This document shows, piece by piece, positions 18,849 to 27,536 of a stretch of DNA of 64,000 bases. The position numbers were made by a program, and so were the translations under genes. This stretch comes from Limosilactobacillus panis (GTDB taxonomy: Bacteria > Bacillota > Bacilli > Lactobacillales > Lactobacillaceae). The notes beneath the pieces were generated by a model, which made no database searches, was not told the DNA's origin, and saw only the letters and a list, made by a program, of their open reading frames with translations. Position 1 is the stretch's first letter. Every line of letters starts with the position of its first letter. The stretch is from contig NZ_CP081855.1 of the NCBI RefSeq assembly GCF_019797825.1, positions 744,001-808,000 on the forward strand. The letters run 5' to 3'.

Positions 18849-19706
18849 ATGCACAAGTTTTTTTCCAATCGTCAGTTGGTTATCATTGTGATAATTCTGG
18901 TCGTTTGCTTTGGCTTGATGGCAGGGTCGATTTCATTGCGGAATCGGCGGAACACGCCACCGTTGATTCAACAATTCGGTAATGACATTGTCGGCTTCGC
19001 AGATAGTGCAGTCGCCTTGCCGGTTAATTGGTTGCAGACCAGTTTCAGTTCCGTTAATGACTTGATGAATACTTATTCGGAAAATCGGGAGTTAAAACAA
19101 CAAGTGACCGAACTGGCCCAGACAAAGGTGCGGGACCAAACCCTTGCTCACGAGAACAAACAGTTAAAACAGGAATTGAAACTTGGTAAATCAATGACGG
19201 ATTATGATACGGTCACGGCCGCCGTTTTGATGCGGACACCATCTTCTTGGCAGCAACAGTTAGTTATCAACAAGGGACAGTCAAGTGGAATTAAAAAGAA
19301 CATGCCGGTAATGAGTGACGGGGGCTTAATTGGTCGGATCATTGAAGTTAATAAGACCAACAGCAAAGTTGAGTTGCTGAGTGATACCAATGAGGCTTCC
19401 AGCCGGTTTGCCATTTCCATTGGCAATAAGGGGGACCAAGTTGTCAATGGAATCGTTACCGGCTATAACGCAAACCGCAATGAAATAATAATGGGACAGG
19501 TCAGCTCAAAGGCAAAAATCAAGGTCGGTACCAAAGTGATTACCAGCGGAATGGGTGGTATCACCCCCAAGGGTCTCTATGTTGGTAAGGTATCACGGAT
19601 TGGCAAAGACGATTATGGCCTGGCGCAAAAGGTTTACATTACCCCTGCAGCTAACTTTAACGACATTAACATTGTTACGGTTGCAGAGAGTGCTTCTCAG
19701 GAGTGA
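18849..19706 (+). CDS. mreC: Rod shape-determining protein MreC
   Basis: A 285-residue bitopic protein that organises wall-synthesis enzymes outside the membrane. A membrane helix covers about residues 9-27 (LVIIVIILVVCFGLMAG), a coiled coil about 70-112 (ENRELKQQVTELAQ), and the beta-barrel domain follows, with motifs MRTPSSWQQQLVINKG, GLIGRIIEV and TKVITSGMGG. ATG start after TGGAGGA. It lies six bases before mreD. Confidence 0.94.
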   Translation: MHKFFSNRQLVIIVIILVVCFGLMAGSISLRNRRNTPPLIQQFGNDIVGFADSAVALPVNWLQTSFSSVNDLMNTYSENRELKQQVTELAQTKVRDQTLAHENKQLKQELKLGKSMTDYDTVTAAVLMRTPSSWQQQLVINKGQSSGIKKNMPVMSDGGLIGRIIEVNKTNSKVELLSDTNEASSRFAISIGNKGDQVVNGIVTGYNANRNEIIMGQVSSKAKIKVGTKVITSGMGGITPKGLYVGKVSRIGKDDYGLAQKVYITPAANFNDINIVTVAESASQE

Positions 19707-19712
19707 CCGTTT

Positions 19713-20249
19713 ATGTATCGATTATCACGATTAAAATACGTTTTCCCGCTCGGCCTATTTGTAAGTCTCTTTCTTGATGGGGCTTTGAGTCACGTCTGGG
19801 CGCCCCTGTTTTTCCGGTACCCATATTCGATGATGAGTGAGTTGGCTTTGCTGTGGTTAGTATTGGCCTATTTCTTTGAAAATGGGATTGATATTCCGCT
19901 AATTCCTTTTGCCATTGCGGCGGGAGTAGTTGCCGATATGTACTCTTCTGGGATCTTAGGCTTATACATGGTTCTTTATCCATGCATTGTCGCTTTGACC
20001 CAGCTTCTGGCAAAGTATTTCAGTGGGTCATTTTTATCAATGATTATGATTTTCTTTGTTGACGTCGTTGCGTTTGCTACGATTAACTACTGGGCCTACT
20101 ACATGGTAGGAGTCACAAATACTAATTTTGGTGACTTCTTGGCCTTTTCTTTGGCGCCTACACTGGCCCTCAACCTGGTTTACTTTGTGGTTTTATACTG
20201 GCCGATTCAGTCCTTATTCAATTGGGCAACGACTGAAAATAAAGTTTAA
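19713..20249 (+). CDS. mreD: Rod shape-determining protein MreD
   Basis: A 178-residue integral membrane protein with five or six hydrophobic helices and few charged residues, positioned directly behind mreC. MreD proteins are poorly conserved in sequence; the size, topology and position support the call. It would work with MreC and RodA/PBP2 in elongation. The start follows GGAGTGA at the end of mreC. Confidence 0.88.
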   Translation: MYRLSRLKYVFPLGLFVSLFLDGALSHVWAPLFFRYPYSMMSELALLWLVLAYFFENGIDIPLIPFAIAAGVVADMYSSGILGLYMVLYPCIVALTQLLAKYFSGSFLSMIMIFFVDVVAFATINYWAYYMVGVTNTNFGDFLAFSLAPTLALNLVYFVVLYWPIQSLFNWATTENKV

Positions 20250-20255
20250 TTACCC

Positions 20256-20287
20256 TTGACAAAGGAGAAAAGTGATTGTAGTATACT
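20256..20287 (+). promoter_or_regulatory. Promoter of the amino-acid transporter leader
   Basis: A consensus TTGACA (20256-20261) is followed by TAGTAT at 17-base spacing (20279-20284) or TATACT at 20-base spacing (20282-20287). Confidence 0.55.
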
Positions 20288-20289
20288 AA

Positions 20290-20562
20290 CAATCAATCAA
20301 GCGAATGACAATGAACAGACTAGTAAAGCATCTTTAATAGCTAAGCGAGTTCCGGTTGATGGGAAGGAACCTATTAAAATACTTGAATCACATCTGTGAG
20401 TTGACCTTCTGAAACCAAAGTAGGAAGGTCCGGGGTCGCCCGTTACAGCACAGAGTTTATTTATTGAACTCACTGAGGCCAGCTTTTGCGAGAAAGTTGG
20501 TAAGATGAGGTGGAACCGCGGAAACGCCCTCGTAGCCATTATGGCTCGGGGGTGTTTTTTGT
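20290..20562 (+). promoter_or_regulatory. Complete T-box leader, histidine specifier
   Basis: The Stem I specifier loop reads GAA-T-CAC-A (20385-20392), so the specifier codon CAC (20389-20391) predicts uncharged tRNA-His as the signal. The T-box core GAGGTGGAACCGCGG is at 20507-20521. A terminator follows (CGCCCTCG and AGCC paired with GGCT and GGGGTG, then T run, 20525-20562). It precedes an amino-acid ABC transporter instead of a synthetase, so it should raise uptake when histidyl-tRNA is short. The specifier comes from aligning the loop by eye to known T-boxes. Confidence 0.8.
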
Positions 20563-20569
20563 TTAGCGG

Positions 20570-20690
20570 GGTTCAACAAATGAACTTAGTGAGGTAGTTG
20601 CTGTGAGGCAACTACGAAATGAGGTGGCACCACGAATGATTCGTCCTCTAGAATTACCTGCTTGGTAGTTCTAGAGGATTTTTTGTTTAG
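20570..20690 (+). promoter_or_regulatory. Second T-box expression platform without room for Stem I
   Basis: After the first terminator come a short GTTCA/TGAAC hairpin, a GTAGTTGC/GCAACTAC stem (20594-20614), a T-box core GAGGTGGCACCACG (20621-20634) able to form an antiterminator with CGTCCTC, and a strong terminator CCTCTAGAA/TTCTAGAGG with T run. Only about 60 bases separate terminator one from this T-box, too few for a normal Stem I with its own specifier. Confidence 0.75.
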
Positions 20691-20726
20691 TGCCGTTTGC
20701 GACAGTGGAGAAGGAGGAATTATAAT

Positions 20727-21374
20727 ATGTCTTTGCACTACGTTTCAGAAATTTTACCATCACTATTCCAGGGGGCGTCGTTAACCCTCCAGATCTTCTT
20801 TTGGACGCTAATTGGTTCGTTACCACTGGGAATCCTAGTTAGTTTGGGGCTGATCTCCAAAATCAAGCCTTTGAAATGGATTCTGGAAATTTACGTTTGG
20901 CTGATGCGGGGGACACCACTGCTGCTACAGTTGATCTTTGTTTTCTACGGTTTACCAATCATTGGGATCGTCTTCCAACGTTATGACGCGGCCCTGGTTG
21001 CCTTCATCCTTAACTACGCGGCCTACTTTGCAGAAATCTTCCGCGGTGGTTTTCAAGCAATTGACGAGGGTCAGTTTGAAGCTGCCCGGGTGCTGCGGTT
21101 AAGTTACTGGCAGACCCTTCGTAAGATTGTAATCCCCCAAGTGGTCAAGATCGTTATCCCATCAATTGGGAACGAAGTCATCAACCTGGTTAAGGATTCT
21201 TCATTAGTTTACGTCATCGGGCTTGGCGACTTACTACGGGCCGGAAACGTTGCAACGTCAAGGGACGTCACCCTTGTCCCACTATTGCTGGTTGGTCTGA
21301 TTTACTTGATTTTAGTTGGCATTTGCACGTTGGTATTGCGGAAAGTTGAACAGCGATACGCATACTTCAAGTAG
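20727..21374 (+). CDS. Amino-acid ABC transporter permease (predicted histidine)
   Basis: A 215-residue His/Glu/Gln/Arg-type permease with about five membrane helices. The ABC-contact EAA loop is visible (EAARVLRLSYWQTLRKIVIPQVVKIVIPSI, residues about 125-154), as are RGTPLLLQL and LNYAAYFAEIFRGG. ATG start at 20727 after AAGGAGGAA; the longer upstream reading has no ribosome site. It heads a three-gene unit behind a histidine T-box leader, which is the only basis for the substrate. HisXYZ-like systems are known from T-box surveys of Firmicutes. Confidence 0.9.
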   Translation: MSLHYVSEILPSLFQGASLTLQIFFWTLIGSLPLGILVSLGLISKIKPLKWILEIYVWLMRGTPLLLQLIFVFYGLPIIGIVFQRYDAALVAFILNYAAYFAEIFRGGFQAIDEGQFEAARVLRLSYWQTLRKIVIPQVVKIVIPSIGNEVINLVKDSSLVYVIGLGDLLRAGNVATSRDVTLVPLLLVGLIYLILVGICTLVLRKVEQRYAYFK

Positions 21375-21386
21375 GAGGGGTCGAAT

Positions 21387-22064
21387 ATGTTAGAAGTTAA
21401 AAATTTACGAAAGAGTTTTGGCAGTCGGGTAATTCTCGACAACGTCAACCTGACAGTTAAGGATGGCGAGATCTTAAGTATTGTTGGTCCCTCTGGGGCG
21501 GGGAAAACAACCCTGCTCCGATGCATTACCGGTTTGGAAACGGCGGATAGTGGCCAGTTCCTAATCGATGGGCAGCCATTTGACCCCCAGGGAACGGCGG
21601 AATCAGACCGGGTGATTGGCGTTGTCTTCCAAGACTATAACCTGTTTCCTAACTTGTCCGTGATGGAAAATATTACCCTGGCGCCGGTGATGGTCCTGAA
21701 GAAGGATAAGGCGACTGCACAAAAGATTGCTAAGAATTTGTTAGATGAGCTGGGCTTGGACGATAAGGGCGACCTTTACCCCTACCAGCTATCCGGGGGA
21801 CAAAAGCAACGGGTGGCAATTGCCCGGGCCCTGGCGATGAAGCCGAAAATCCTCTGCTATGATGAACCAACCTCCGCTTTGGACCCGACGATGCGGCAAG
21901 AAGTTGCGAAGATTATCCTAGGCCTGAAAAAGGACGGGATGACCCAATTGGTTGTTACCCACGATTTTGACTTTGCCAATAAGATTGCCGATGACATTTT
22001 GAAAGTAAAGGCCTTGGATGACTCATTCAAGCAGGTGCAAGACCTTGACCAGGAAAAGAATTAG
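21387..22064 (+). CDS. Amino-acid ABC transporter ATP-binding protein
   Basis: A 225-residue ABC ATPase that powers the transporter. Walker A GPSGAGKTT is near residues 34-42, the Q-loop VFQDYNLFPNLSV follows, the signature LSGGQKQRVAIARALAMKP is near 136-154, Walker B is ILCYDEPTSALDP and the H-loop is VVTHD. The polar-amino-acid subfamily fits its neighbours. It starts 12 bases after the permease stop, with a GGAGGGG ribosome site. Confidence 0.95.
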   Translation: MLEVKNLRKSFGSRVILDNVNLTVKDGEILSIVGPSGAGKTTLLRCITGLETADSGQFLIDGQPFDPQGTAESDRVIGVVFQDYNLFPNLSVMENITLAPVMVLKKDKATAQKIAKNLLDELGLDDKGDLYPYQLSGGQKQRVAIARALAMKPKILCYDEPTSALDPTMRQEVAKIILGLKKDGMTQLVVTHDFDFANKIADDILKVKALDDSFKQVQDLDQEKN

Positions 22065-22085
22065 GAAATAGAGAGGAAGAAGCAT

Positions 22086-22940
22086 ATGAAGAAGGTTAAA
22101 ACAATCTGGTTGCTGATGCTTCTCATTGTTCCGCTGTTTCTTCTCGGCGGTTGTGAAAGTGTAACAACACGGGCCAATACGCAGGACACCTGGTCACGAA
22201 TCCAGCGACGAAAAAGGGTTGTCATTGGGCTAGACGATAGCTTTGTCCCGATGGGTTACCGGCAAAAGAACGGTAAGCTGGTTGGCTATGATATTGACCT
22301 TGCTAAGGCGGTATTTAAGCAGTACGGAATTAAGGCAGACTTTCAGACGATTGACTGGTCAATGAAAGAGACCGAGTTGAAGAACGGTACCATCGATCTT
22401 TTATGGAACGGCTATTCGATTAATTCCAGCCGAGAAAAGAAGGTTGCATTTAGTCGCCCGTACCTTGCTAACCGCCAGGTCCTGGTTACCAAGCGTAGTA
22501 GTCACATCAATGGCCTGAGCGGAATGACCGGTAAGGCCCTCGGTGTCCAGAATGGTTCAACCGGGGCGGCGGTTTTGGATGAGAAGCCACGGCTGTTAAA
22601 GGATAAGATAAAGGGGAAGAGTGCGGTCCTGTACGATACTTTCCCGGACGCCTTCATTGACCTGAACGCCAACCGAATTCAAGGAATCCTCATGGATGAG
22701 GTTTACGCAGACTACTATGTTCAACACCAAAAGAACAGGAACGCCTACAAGGTATACGTCAGCAAGAAGTTGCCGGTAGAATACTTCGGCGTTGGGATGC
22801 GGAAGGGTGACAAGACCCTCCGTAATAAGATCAACCGGGGGCTGGGAAACCTGCAAAAGGATGGCCAGTTACGGAAGATTAATGAAAAGTGGTTTGGACG
22901 AGACAGTAATTTCTTAGGGCCAGACAATTATCGGCAGTAA
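22086..22940 (+). CDS. Amino-acid ABC transporter substrate-binding lipoprotein
   Basis: A 284-residue extracytoplasmic solute-binding protein (family 3). The N-terminus has a lipoprotein signal with lipobox LLGGC (cysteine 24), so the protein should be lipid-anchored outside the membrane. The mature part shows RRKRVVIGLDDSFVPMGY, VGYDIDLAKAVF and WNGYSINSSREKKVAFSRPY, as in polar amino-acid binders. Substrate is predicted to be histidine from the leader only. It ends the operon; a terminator follows. Confidence 0.92.
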   Translation: MKKVKTIWLLMLLIVPLFLLGGCESVTTRANTQDTWSRIQRRKRVVIGLDDSFVPMGYRQKNGKLVGYDIDLAKAVFKQYGIKADFQTIDWSMKETELKNGTIDLLWNGYSINSSREKKVAFSRPYLANRQVLVTKRSSHINGLSGMTGKALGVQNGSTGAAVLDEKPRLLKDKIKGKSAVLYDTFPDAFIDLNANRIQGILMDEVYADYYVQHQKNRNAYKVYVSKKLPVEYFGVGMRKGDKTLRNKINRGLGNLQKDGQLRKINEKWFGRDSNFLGPDNYRQ

Positions 22941-22946
22941 CGAAAT

Positions 22947-22992
22947 CGGCGCTTGGCACAAGGTGATTCATCTTGTGCGGGGGCCTTTTTTA
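22947..22992 (+). terminator. Terminator of the amino-acid transporter operon
   Basis: GGCACAAG pairs with CTTGTGC around GTGATTCAT, with outer GC pairs and a T run at 22986-22991. Confidence 0.8.
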
Positions 22993-23081
22993 TTAGTGCT
23001 GACTTCGTTTGTAATTTGTGGCCATTTAACGTATCATTATTCAGTATGCAAACGAGCTTTAATAAAGGGGGAACGATACTC

Positions 23082-24329
23082 GTGCATTATAATCTCGCTC
23101 GTGGGGTTAACCTTGACGTTATCCCGACGAAACAGTTTAAGGCAAATCAGATTCTCATTAATTTTACGACGCCCCAGACGCACACTAATGCCACCGCCCG
23201 TAGCCTCGTGGCCAACGTGCTGGAGACAAGTAGCAAGAAGTACCCGACTCAGACGGCCCTTGCCCGTCGCCTCGCCCAACAGTATGGGACATACATCAGC
23301 ATGGGGGTTGGCCGGGTTGGCCTACTTCACACGGTTCGCTTGAAGGCCGGCTTTATTAATGACCAGTTGGCCCACACTAACCTGTTCGACCAGGTGATCG
23401 CCCTAATCCGTGAAATTTTATTTAACCCCCTAGCATCCGATGGGGCCTTTGACCAAGCAACCTTTGCGCGGCAGGCCCATAACCTGGGTGCCACCATCAA
23501 CAGCTACTATGATGACAAGCAATTTTGGGCAGCCCGTCGCTTGCTGGACCTTTACTACGCCGATGATTCGGTAATGCAAACACCGAGTTTCGGTAAGGCT
23601 AGTGAGATTGCTGGGCTGACGGCGCAAAACCTCTACCCGGTTTACCAGTCAATGATTGAGGATGACCGGGTTGATATCTTGATCATTGGGGACCTTGACG
23701 AACAGGAGGTTATCAGGGCCATCCAGCAGCTGCCATTTAACGATCGTCAAATTGACCTCGGTCAGATTATTTATGACCAGCGTCCTTATCGCCAAATCCA
23801 GCGTCAGGTTGAGTATCAGCAGCTGAGCCAGGCCAAGCTAAATCTTGGTTACCAGCTACCGATTCATTATGGGCACGCCCTGTATTACGCCGGCCTGGTA
23901 TTTAACGGCCTTTTCGGGGGCAGCCCGTACTCAAAGTTGTTTACAAATGTTCGTGAAAAGGCAAGTCTTGCTTACTATGCCTCAAGTCGGTTGATGCCTT
24001 TCAATGGTTTACTGACGGTACAAACGGGGATTAAGTCTAGCGACGCCCGCCGGGTTGAGGAACTGATCAATGCGCAACTCAAAGAGGTTCAAGAAGATAA
24101 TTATAGTGACCAACGACTCAACGAAGTTAAAGCGGGGCTCATCAACCAGTACCGTTCCGGTAATGACCTTGCCGGTAACCTCCTGGAGCGCCAACTAGTT
24201 CGCAACCTCCTGGGTGTTCAGCAGGCCGATATTCCGGCAGCGTTTAACGCCGTTACCCGGGCAGAAATCCAACGGGTCGCCCGGTCACTGAAGCAACAAG
24301 CAGTATATTTATTAAGTGGTGAAAATTAA
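23082..24329 (+). CDS. yfmF: M16 peptidase homologue without the zinc motif (YfmF-like)
   Basis: A 415-residue M16 (pitrilysin) family protein. The place of the zinc motif HxxEH holds ANVLETSSKKYP, so this half is probably not catalytic, as in other YfmF proteins that pair with an active partner. LAYYASSRLMPFNGLLTVQTGI is typical of the C-terminal M16 domain. I choose the GTG at 23082, about ten bases after AAAGGGGGAA; an in-frame ATG at 23046 and the longer reading from 22953 lack ribosome sites, and the latter runs through the preceding terminator region. The gene is five bases upstream of the active-type partner. Confidence 0.85.
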   Translation: MHYNLARGVNLDVIPTKQFKANQILINFTTPQTHTNATARSLVANVLETSSKKYPTQTALARRLAQQYGTYISMGVGRVGLLHTVRLKAGFINDQLAHTNLFDQVIALIREILFNPLASDGAFDQATFARQAHNLGATINSYYDDKQFWAARRLLDLYYADDSVMQTPSFGKASEIAGLTAQNLYPVYQSMIEDDRVDILIIGDLDEQEVIRAIQQLPFNDRQIDLGQIIYDQRPYRQIQRQVEYQQLSQAKLNLGYQLPIHYGHALYYAGLVFNGLFGGSPYSKLFTNVREKASLAYYASSRLMPFNGLLTVQTGIKSSDARRVEELINAQLKEVQEDNYSDQRLNEVKAGLINQYRSGNDLAGNLLERQLVRNLLGVQQADIPAAFNAVTRAEIQRVARSLKQQAVYLLSGEN

Positions 24330-24334
24330 GTTAT

Positions 24335-25633
24335 ATGGAAAAGTATTTTTATCAAGACTTTAATCGGTCAACCTACCACCAGCAGTTAGCAAACGGGTTA
24401 AACGTTGTCCTAATGCCGATGCCTGGTTTTAACAAAACCTACGCAATGATGACGACCAACTTCGGCTCAATTGATAACTGTTTTGTCCCTTATAGTGGTC
24501 AGGAACCCATCCACGTTCCCGATGGGGTGGCACATTTTCTTGAACATAAGCTTTTTGAAAAGAAGGATTACGACGCCTTTGACCTGTTCGGCAAACTCGG
24601 CGCGGACTCGAACGCTTTTACGAGCTTTACCCAGACTAGTTACCTATTCTCCACGACTAGCCACCTCCATGAAAACATTGATATTCTCCTCGACTTTGTT
24701 CAGCAGCCCTACTTTACTGCCCAGACGGTCCAAAAAGAGCAGGGGATTATCGGCCAGGAGATTCAGATGTATGATGATGATCCAAACTGGCGACTTTACC
24801 TGGGGATGTTGGGCAACCTTTACCCCCATGACCCGATGCACATTGACATTGCCGGGACCGTGGAGTCCATTAGTAAAATTACACCGGAAATCTTGATGGA
24901 GAATTACCGGACTTTCTACCAGCCCAGCAACATGACCTTACTACTGGTTGGTAACTTAGATCCGGAGGAGACGATTAAGTGGGTAGTGGCTAACCAGGAG
25001 AAAAAGGACTTTGCTCCCCAGGAAAAGCCGGACCGGCGGTTTAAACTCAACGACCCGACCGGTAAGGATGTAATTCCCTTTCGTTCCTTAACGATGAATG
25101 TTAACCGGCCTAAGGTGATGGTCGGCATTCGCGGGCTGAAATCCTTTGACGATGGGCGGGCCCGGTTAAAGTATAAGCTGGCGGTTGACCTACTTTTGGA
25201 TGTCCTGCTGGATGACACGTCCGATAACTATTTGCGCCTCTATGATGAAGGGGTTATTGACGACTCGTTTAGCTATAACCTGGACATGCAAAGGGCGTTT
25301 TACTTCGCGTACTTCAGCACGAATACGGACCAGACGGAGAAGTTTGCCGATGAGGTCATGCGGATTCTGGAGGACGCCGACCAGCAGGTTGACCAGGCCG
25401 CAGCACGTTTTGAAGGGGTCAAACGGGGTGAATTGGGACGACTGATTGGCCTGCTCGATTCACCGGAGGAAATTGGCAACCGTTATGCCGGTCGGTTATT
25501 TGATGGGGCTAACGTGATGGATGAGGTCCGAATAATGCGGGCAATTACCCTTGACGATTTAAAGGCGGCCGCTGCTGACTTCATTAATCCAGATGGCATG
25601 TCGGTTTACCAAATCATGCCCCAGCACCAATAA
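24335..25633 (+). CDS. yfmH: M16 zinc metallopeptidase (YfmH-like)
   Basis: A 432-residue M16 peptidase with the inverted zinc motif HFLEHKLFE near residues 67-75 and the downstream NAFTSFTQTSYLFSTT and QEIQMYDDDPNWR regions that supply the third zinc ligand. It forms a likely heterodimer with the upstream inactive homologue. In Bacillus the pair has been linked to processing of small substrates and EF-P modification; I do not extend that here. Operon order yfmF-yfmH-rodZ-pgsA-cinA-recA is conserved in Firmicutes. Confidence 0.9.
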   Translation: MEKYFYQDFNRSTYHQQLANGLNVVLMPMPGFNKTYAMMTTNFGSIDNCFVPYSGQEPIHVPDGVAHFLEHKLFEKKDYDAFDLFGKLGADSNAFTSFTQTSYLFSTTSHLHENIDILLDFVQQPYFTAQTVQKEQGIIGQEIQMYDDDPNWRLYLGMLGNLYPHDPMHIDIAGTVESISKITPEILMENYRTFYQPSNMTLLLVGNLDPEETIKWVVANQEKKDFAPQEKPDRRFKLNDPTGKDVIPFRSLTMNVNRPKVMVGIRGLKSFDDGRARLKYKLAVDLLLDVLLDDTSDNYLRLYDEGVIDDSFSYNLDMQRAFYFAYFSTNTDQTEKFADEVMRILEDADQQVDQAAARFEGVKRGELGRLIGLLDSPEEIGNRYAGRLFDGANVMDEVRIMRAITLDDLKAAAADFINPDGMSVYQIMPQHQ

Positions 25634-25649
25634 TATATTTTTCTTAACT

Positions 25650-25676
25650 TTTACATTTGGACCATCATGATATAAT
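25650..25676 (+). promoter_or_regulatory. Promoter upstream of rodZ
   Basis: Extended -10 TGATATAAT (25668-25676) with TTTACA 15 bases upstream of the hexamer. Confidence 0.55.
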
Positions 25677-25717
25677 GTCCAATGAGGTAAAAACTGTTTT
25701 TAATTGGAGATAAGATA

Positions 25718-26809
25718 ATGAGTGAAAATGACAGCAAACAACAAGTAAAAATTGGTAAAAAGCTGCAGAGTGCTCGTCAAGCAAAGGGTTACACACTAGA
25801 TGACCTGCAGCAAATTACTAAAATTCAAAAGCGGTACTTAATTGCGATTGAAGACGAAAAATTTGATGAACTGCCAGGCGACTTCTACGTCCGTGCATTC
25901 ATCAAGCAGTATGCTAATACTGTGGGGTTAAACGGCGATGAATTGCTTCGTGAATATGACGATGACCTGCCAAAGACAAAGACGGCCGAATACTCTGACC
26001 ATATTTCGCAAGCCGTCGAAACGCGGGCCAGCCAGCGCAAAACCGTCAGTAACGGTGTTAGCAAGGCGCGCCAGTATTTGCCGACCGTCATTATTGCCTG
26101 TGTGATTATTGTTGTCCTCGCGGCAATCTGGGTAACCGCCATTGCTCGTAGTCACCGTGATAACTCAACGCGGATTGACAACAGCTCAGTTTCCGTTTCC
26201 GGCGAAAGTAAGAAACACTCTTCTTCCGTTAAGAAGAAGGCGGCACCAAAGAAGACCAGTGCGTCGATTAAGCTTAAAGAAACTAGTCGGACCGCAACGA
26301 GTGTTGTCTATAACGCTAATAAGCTGAAGAGCAAGGTTAACCTGCAGTTCCAGACTAACGCTAGCTCAGTTGTCCGGGTTTTGGATAATAACAATACCGT
26401 TCTGAACCGGACATTAAACACTAACGGGAAGGCTAGTGTTGCCGTTAACCGCGATACGAACTCCTTAGTGATTACCGTTACTAACCCCGCAGCTACTAAG
26501 ATCAAGATTGGGAATCAAACAATTAACTTTACTAACAGTGGCCGTAACCAAAATGTCCGGACGATTACGATTAACTTTGGTAAGCAATCAACGAGCAGTA
26601 GTTCGTCAAGTACGGCTAGCCGGACTGGTAGTGTGGTAACAAATAACCGGACGACTAACACGACTAGTACTGGTGCCTCATCAGTCAATACTGGCAACCG
26701 TCAACAGCAAACAACTAATGCGGCACCGGCAACGACCCGGTCAACAACGAACACTACGACTAGACAGCCCCAGCAGCCGGCAGCCACTACGACAACGACC
26801 ACGCGTTAA
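25718..26809 (+). CDS. rodZ: RodZ-like HTH and membrane protein
   Basis: A 363-residue cell-shape protein that ties MreB filaments to the wall machinery. The N-terminal Xre-type helix-turn-helix covers about 8-70 (GKKLQSARQAKGYTLDDLQQ, PGDFYVRAFIKQYA). One membrane helix lies at about 126-146 (PTVIIACVIIVVLAAIWVTAI). An outside domain of DUF4115 type follows at about 195-275. The last 80 residues are a disordered Thr/Ser/Asn/Gln tail. It sits between yfmH and pgsA as in most Firmicutes. Confidence 0.88.
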   Translation: MSENDSKQQVKIGKKLQSARQAKGYTLDDLQQITKIQKRYLIAIEDEKFDELPGDFYVRAFIKQYANTVGLNGDELLREYDDDLPKTKTAEYSDHISQAVETRASQRKTVSNGVSKARQYLPTVIIACVIIVVLAAIWVTAIARSHRDNSTRIDNSSVSVSGESKKHSSSVKKKAAPKKTSASIKLKETSRTATSVVYNANKLKSKVNLQFQTNASSVVRVLDNNNTVLNRTLNTNGKASVAVNRDTNSLVITVTNPAATKIKIGNQTINFTNSGRNQNVRTITINFGKQSTSSSSSSTASRTGSVVTNNRTTNTTSTGASSVNTGNRQQQTTNAAPATTRSTTNTTTRQPQQPAATTTTTTR

Positions 26810-26827
26810 AATTATGGAGGAATAAAA

Positions 26828-27412
26828 TTGAATTTACCTAATAAGTTAACTGTTGTCCGTTTGATAATTATCCCGTTTTTCCTGTTGTTGATGGTCCTGC
26901 CCCTTTCCTGGGGGAGCGTCACATTTTTGGGAGCAACAATACCGTTGGCGCAGTTAATTGCGGCAATCCTCTTTATTGCGGCGACAATTACTGATAACCT
27001 GGACGGCCGGATTGCCAGAAAGAACCACCTGGTTACTAACTTTGGAAAGTTCACCGATCCCTTGGCTGACAAGCTCCTGGTAATGACTGCCTTTATTGTC
27101 TTAACAGGGAACCAGGTCGTCCCTGCCTGGGTAACGTCAATCATCATCTGGCGAGAACTTGCGGTTACGGGTCTCCGATTGTTGCTGGTTGAACAGGACG
27201 GAATAGTCTTGGCCGCTAAGATGCCGGGGAAAATCAAGACGACCACCCAATTTATAGCAATTATCTTCTTGCTCTTAAATAACGTGATTTTTGCTATTTG
27301 GAATATCCCGTTTGGTCAAATCATGCTCTACATCTGCTTGTTCTTCACCGTTTACTCGGGTGTTGATTACTTCATCCAGGGGCGGGATGTCTTTTCTGAC
27401 GGATTTAAATAA
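26828..27412 (+). CDS. pgsA: CDP-diacylglycerol-glycerol-3-phosphate 3-phosphatidyltransferase
   Basis: A 194-residue membrane enzyme that makes phosphatidylglycerol phosphate, the committed step to anionic lipids. The CDP-alcohol phosphotransferase signature D-G-x2-A-R-x8-G-x3-D-x3-D is intact in DNLDGRIARKNH and NFGKFTDPLADK (about residues 56-80). Five to six membrane helices are visible. The start is a TTG after ATGGAGGA, 18 bases past rodZ. A terminator follows. Confidence 0.95.
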   Translation: MNLPNKLTVVRLIIIPFFLLLMVLPLSWGSVTFLGATIPLAQLIAAILFIAATITDNLDGRIARKNHLVTNFGKFTDPLADKLLVMTAFIVLTGNQVVPAWVTSIIIWRELAVTGLRLLLVEQDGIVLAAKMPGKIKTTTQFIAIIFLLLNNVIFAIWNIPFGQIMLYICLFFTVYSGVDYFIQGRDVFSDGFK

Positions 27413-27428
27413 ACGTATTTTTGGAGGT

Positions 27429-27464
27429 GACTGGGGAAGTGATTCTTTCTCCAGTCCCTTTTTT
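27429..27464 (+). terminator. Intrinsic terminator after pgsA
   Basis: GACTGGGGAAG pairs, with G-T wobbles, with CTTTCTCCAGTC, followed by six T. Confidence 0.7.
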
Positions 27465-27536
27465 GATTCATGCTGTTTGACAATTATTGGTGAGAAAGCA
27501 ACCCGCTTGCGTATTTAATATTTAGGAGGTTAAAAA

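Noticed and set aside
22953..23081. N-terminal extension of the YfmF-like gene.
   Set aside because: It reads through the terminator region of the previous operon, lacks ribosome sites, and is unlike family N-termini.
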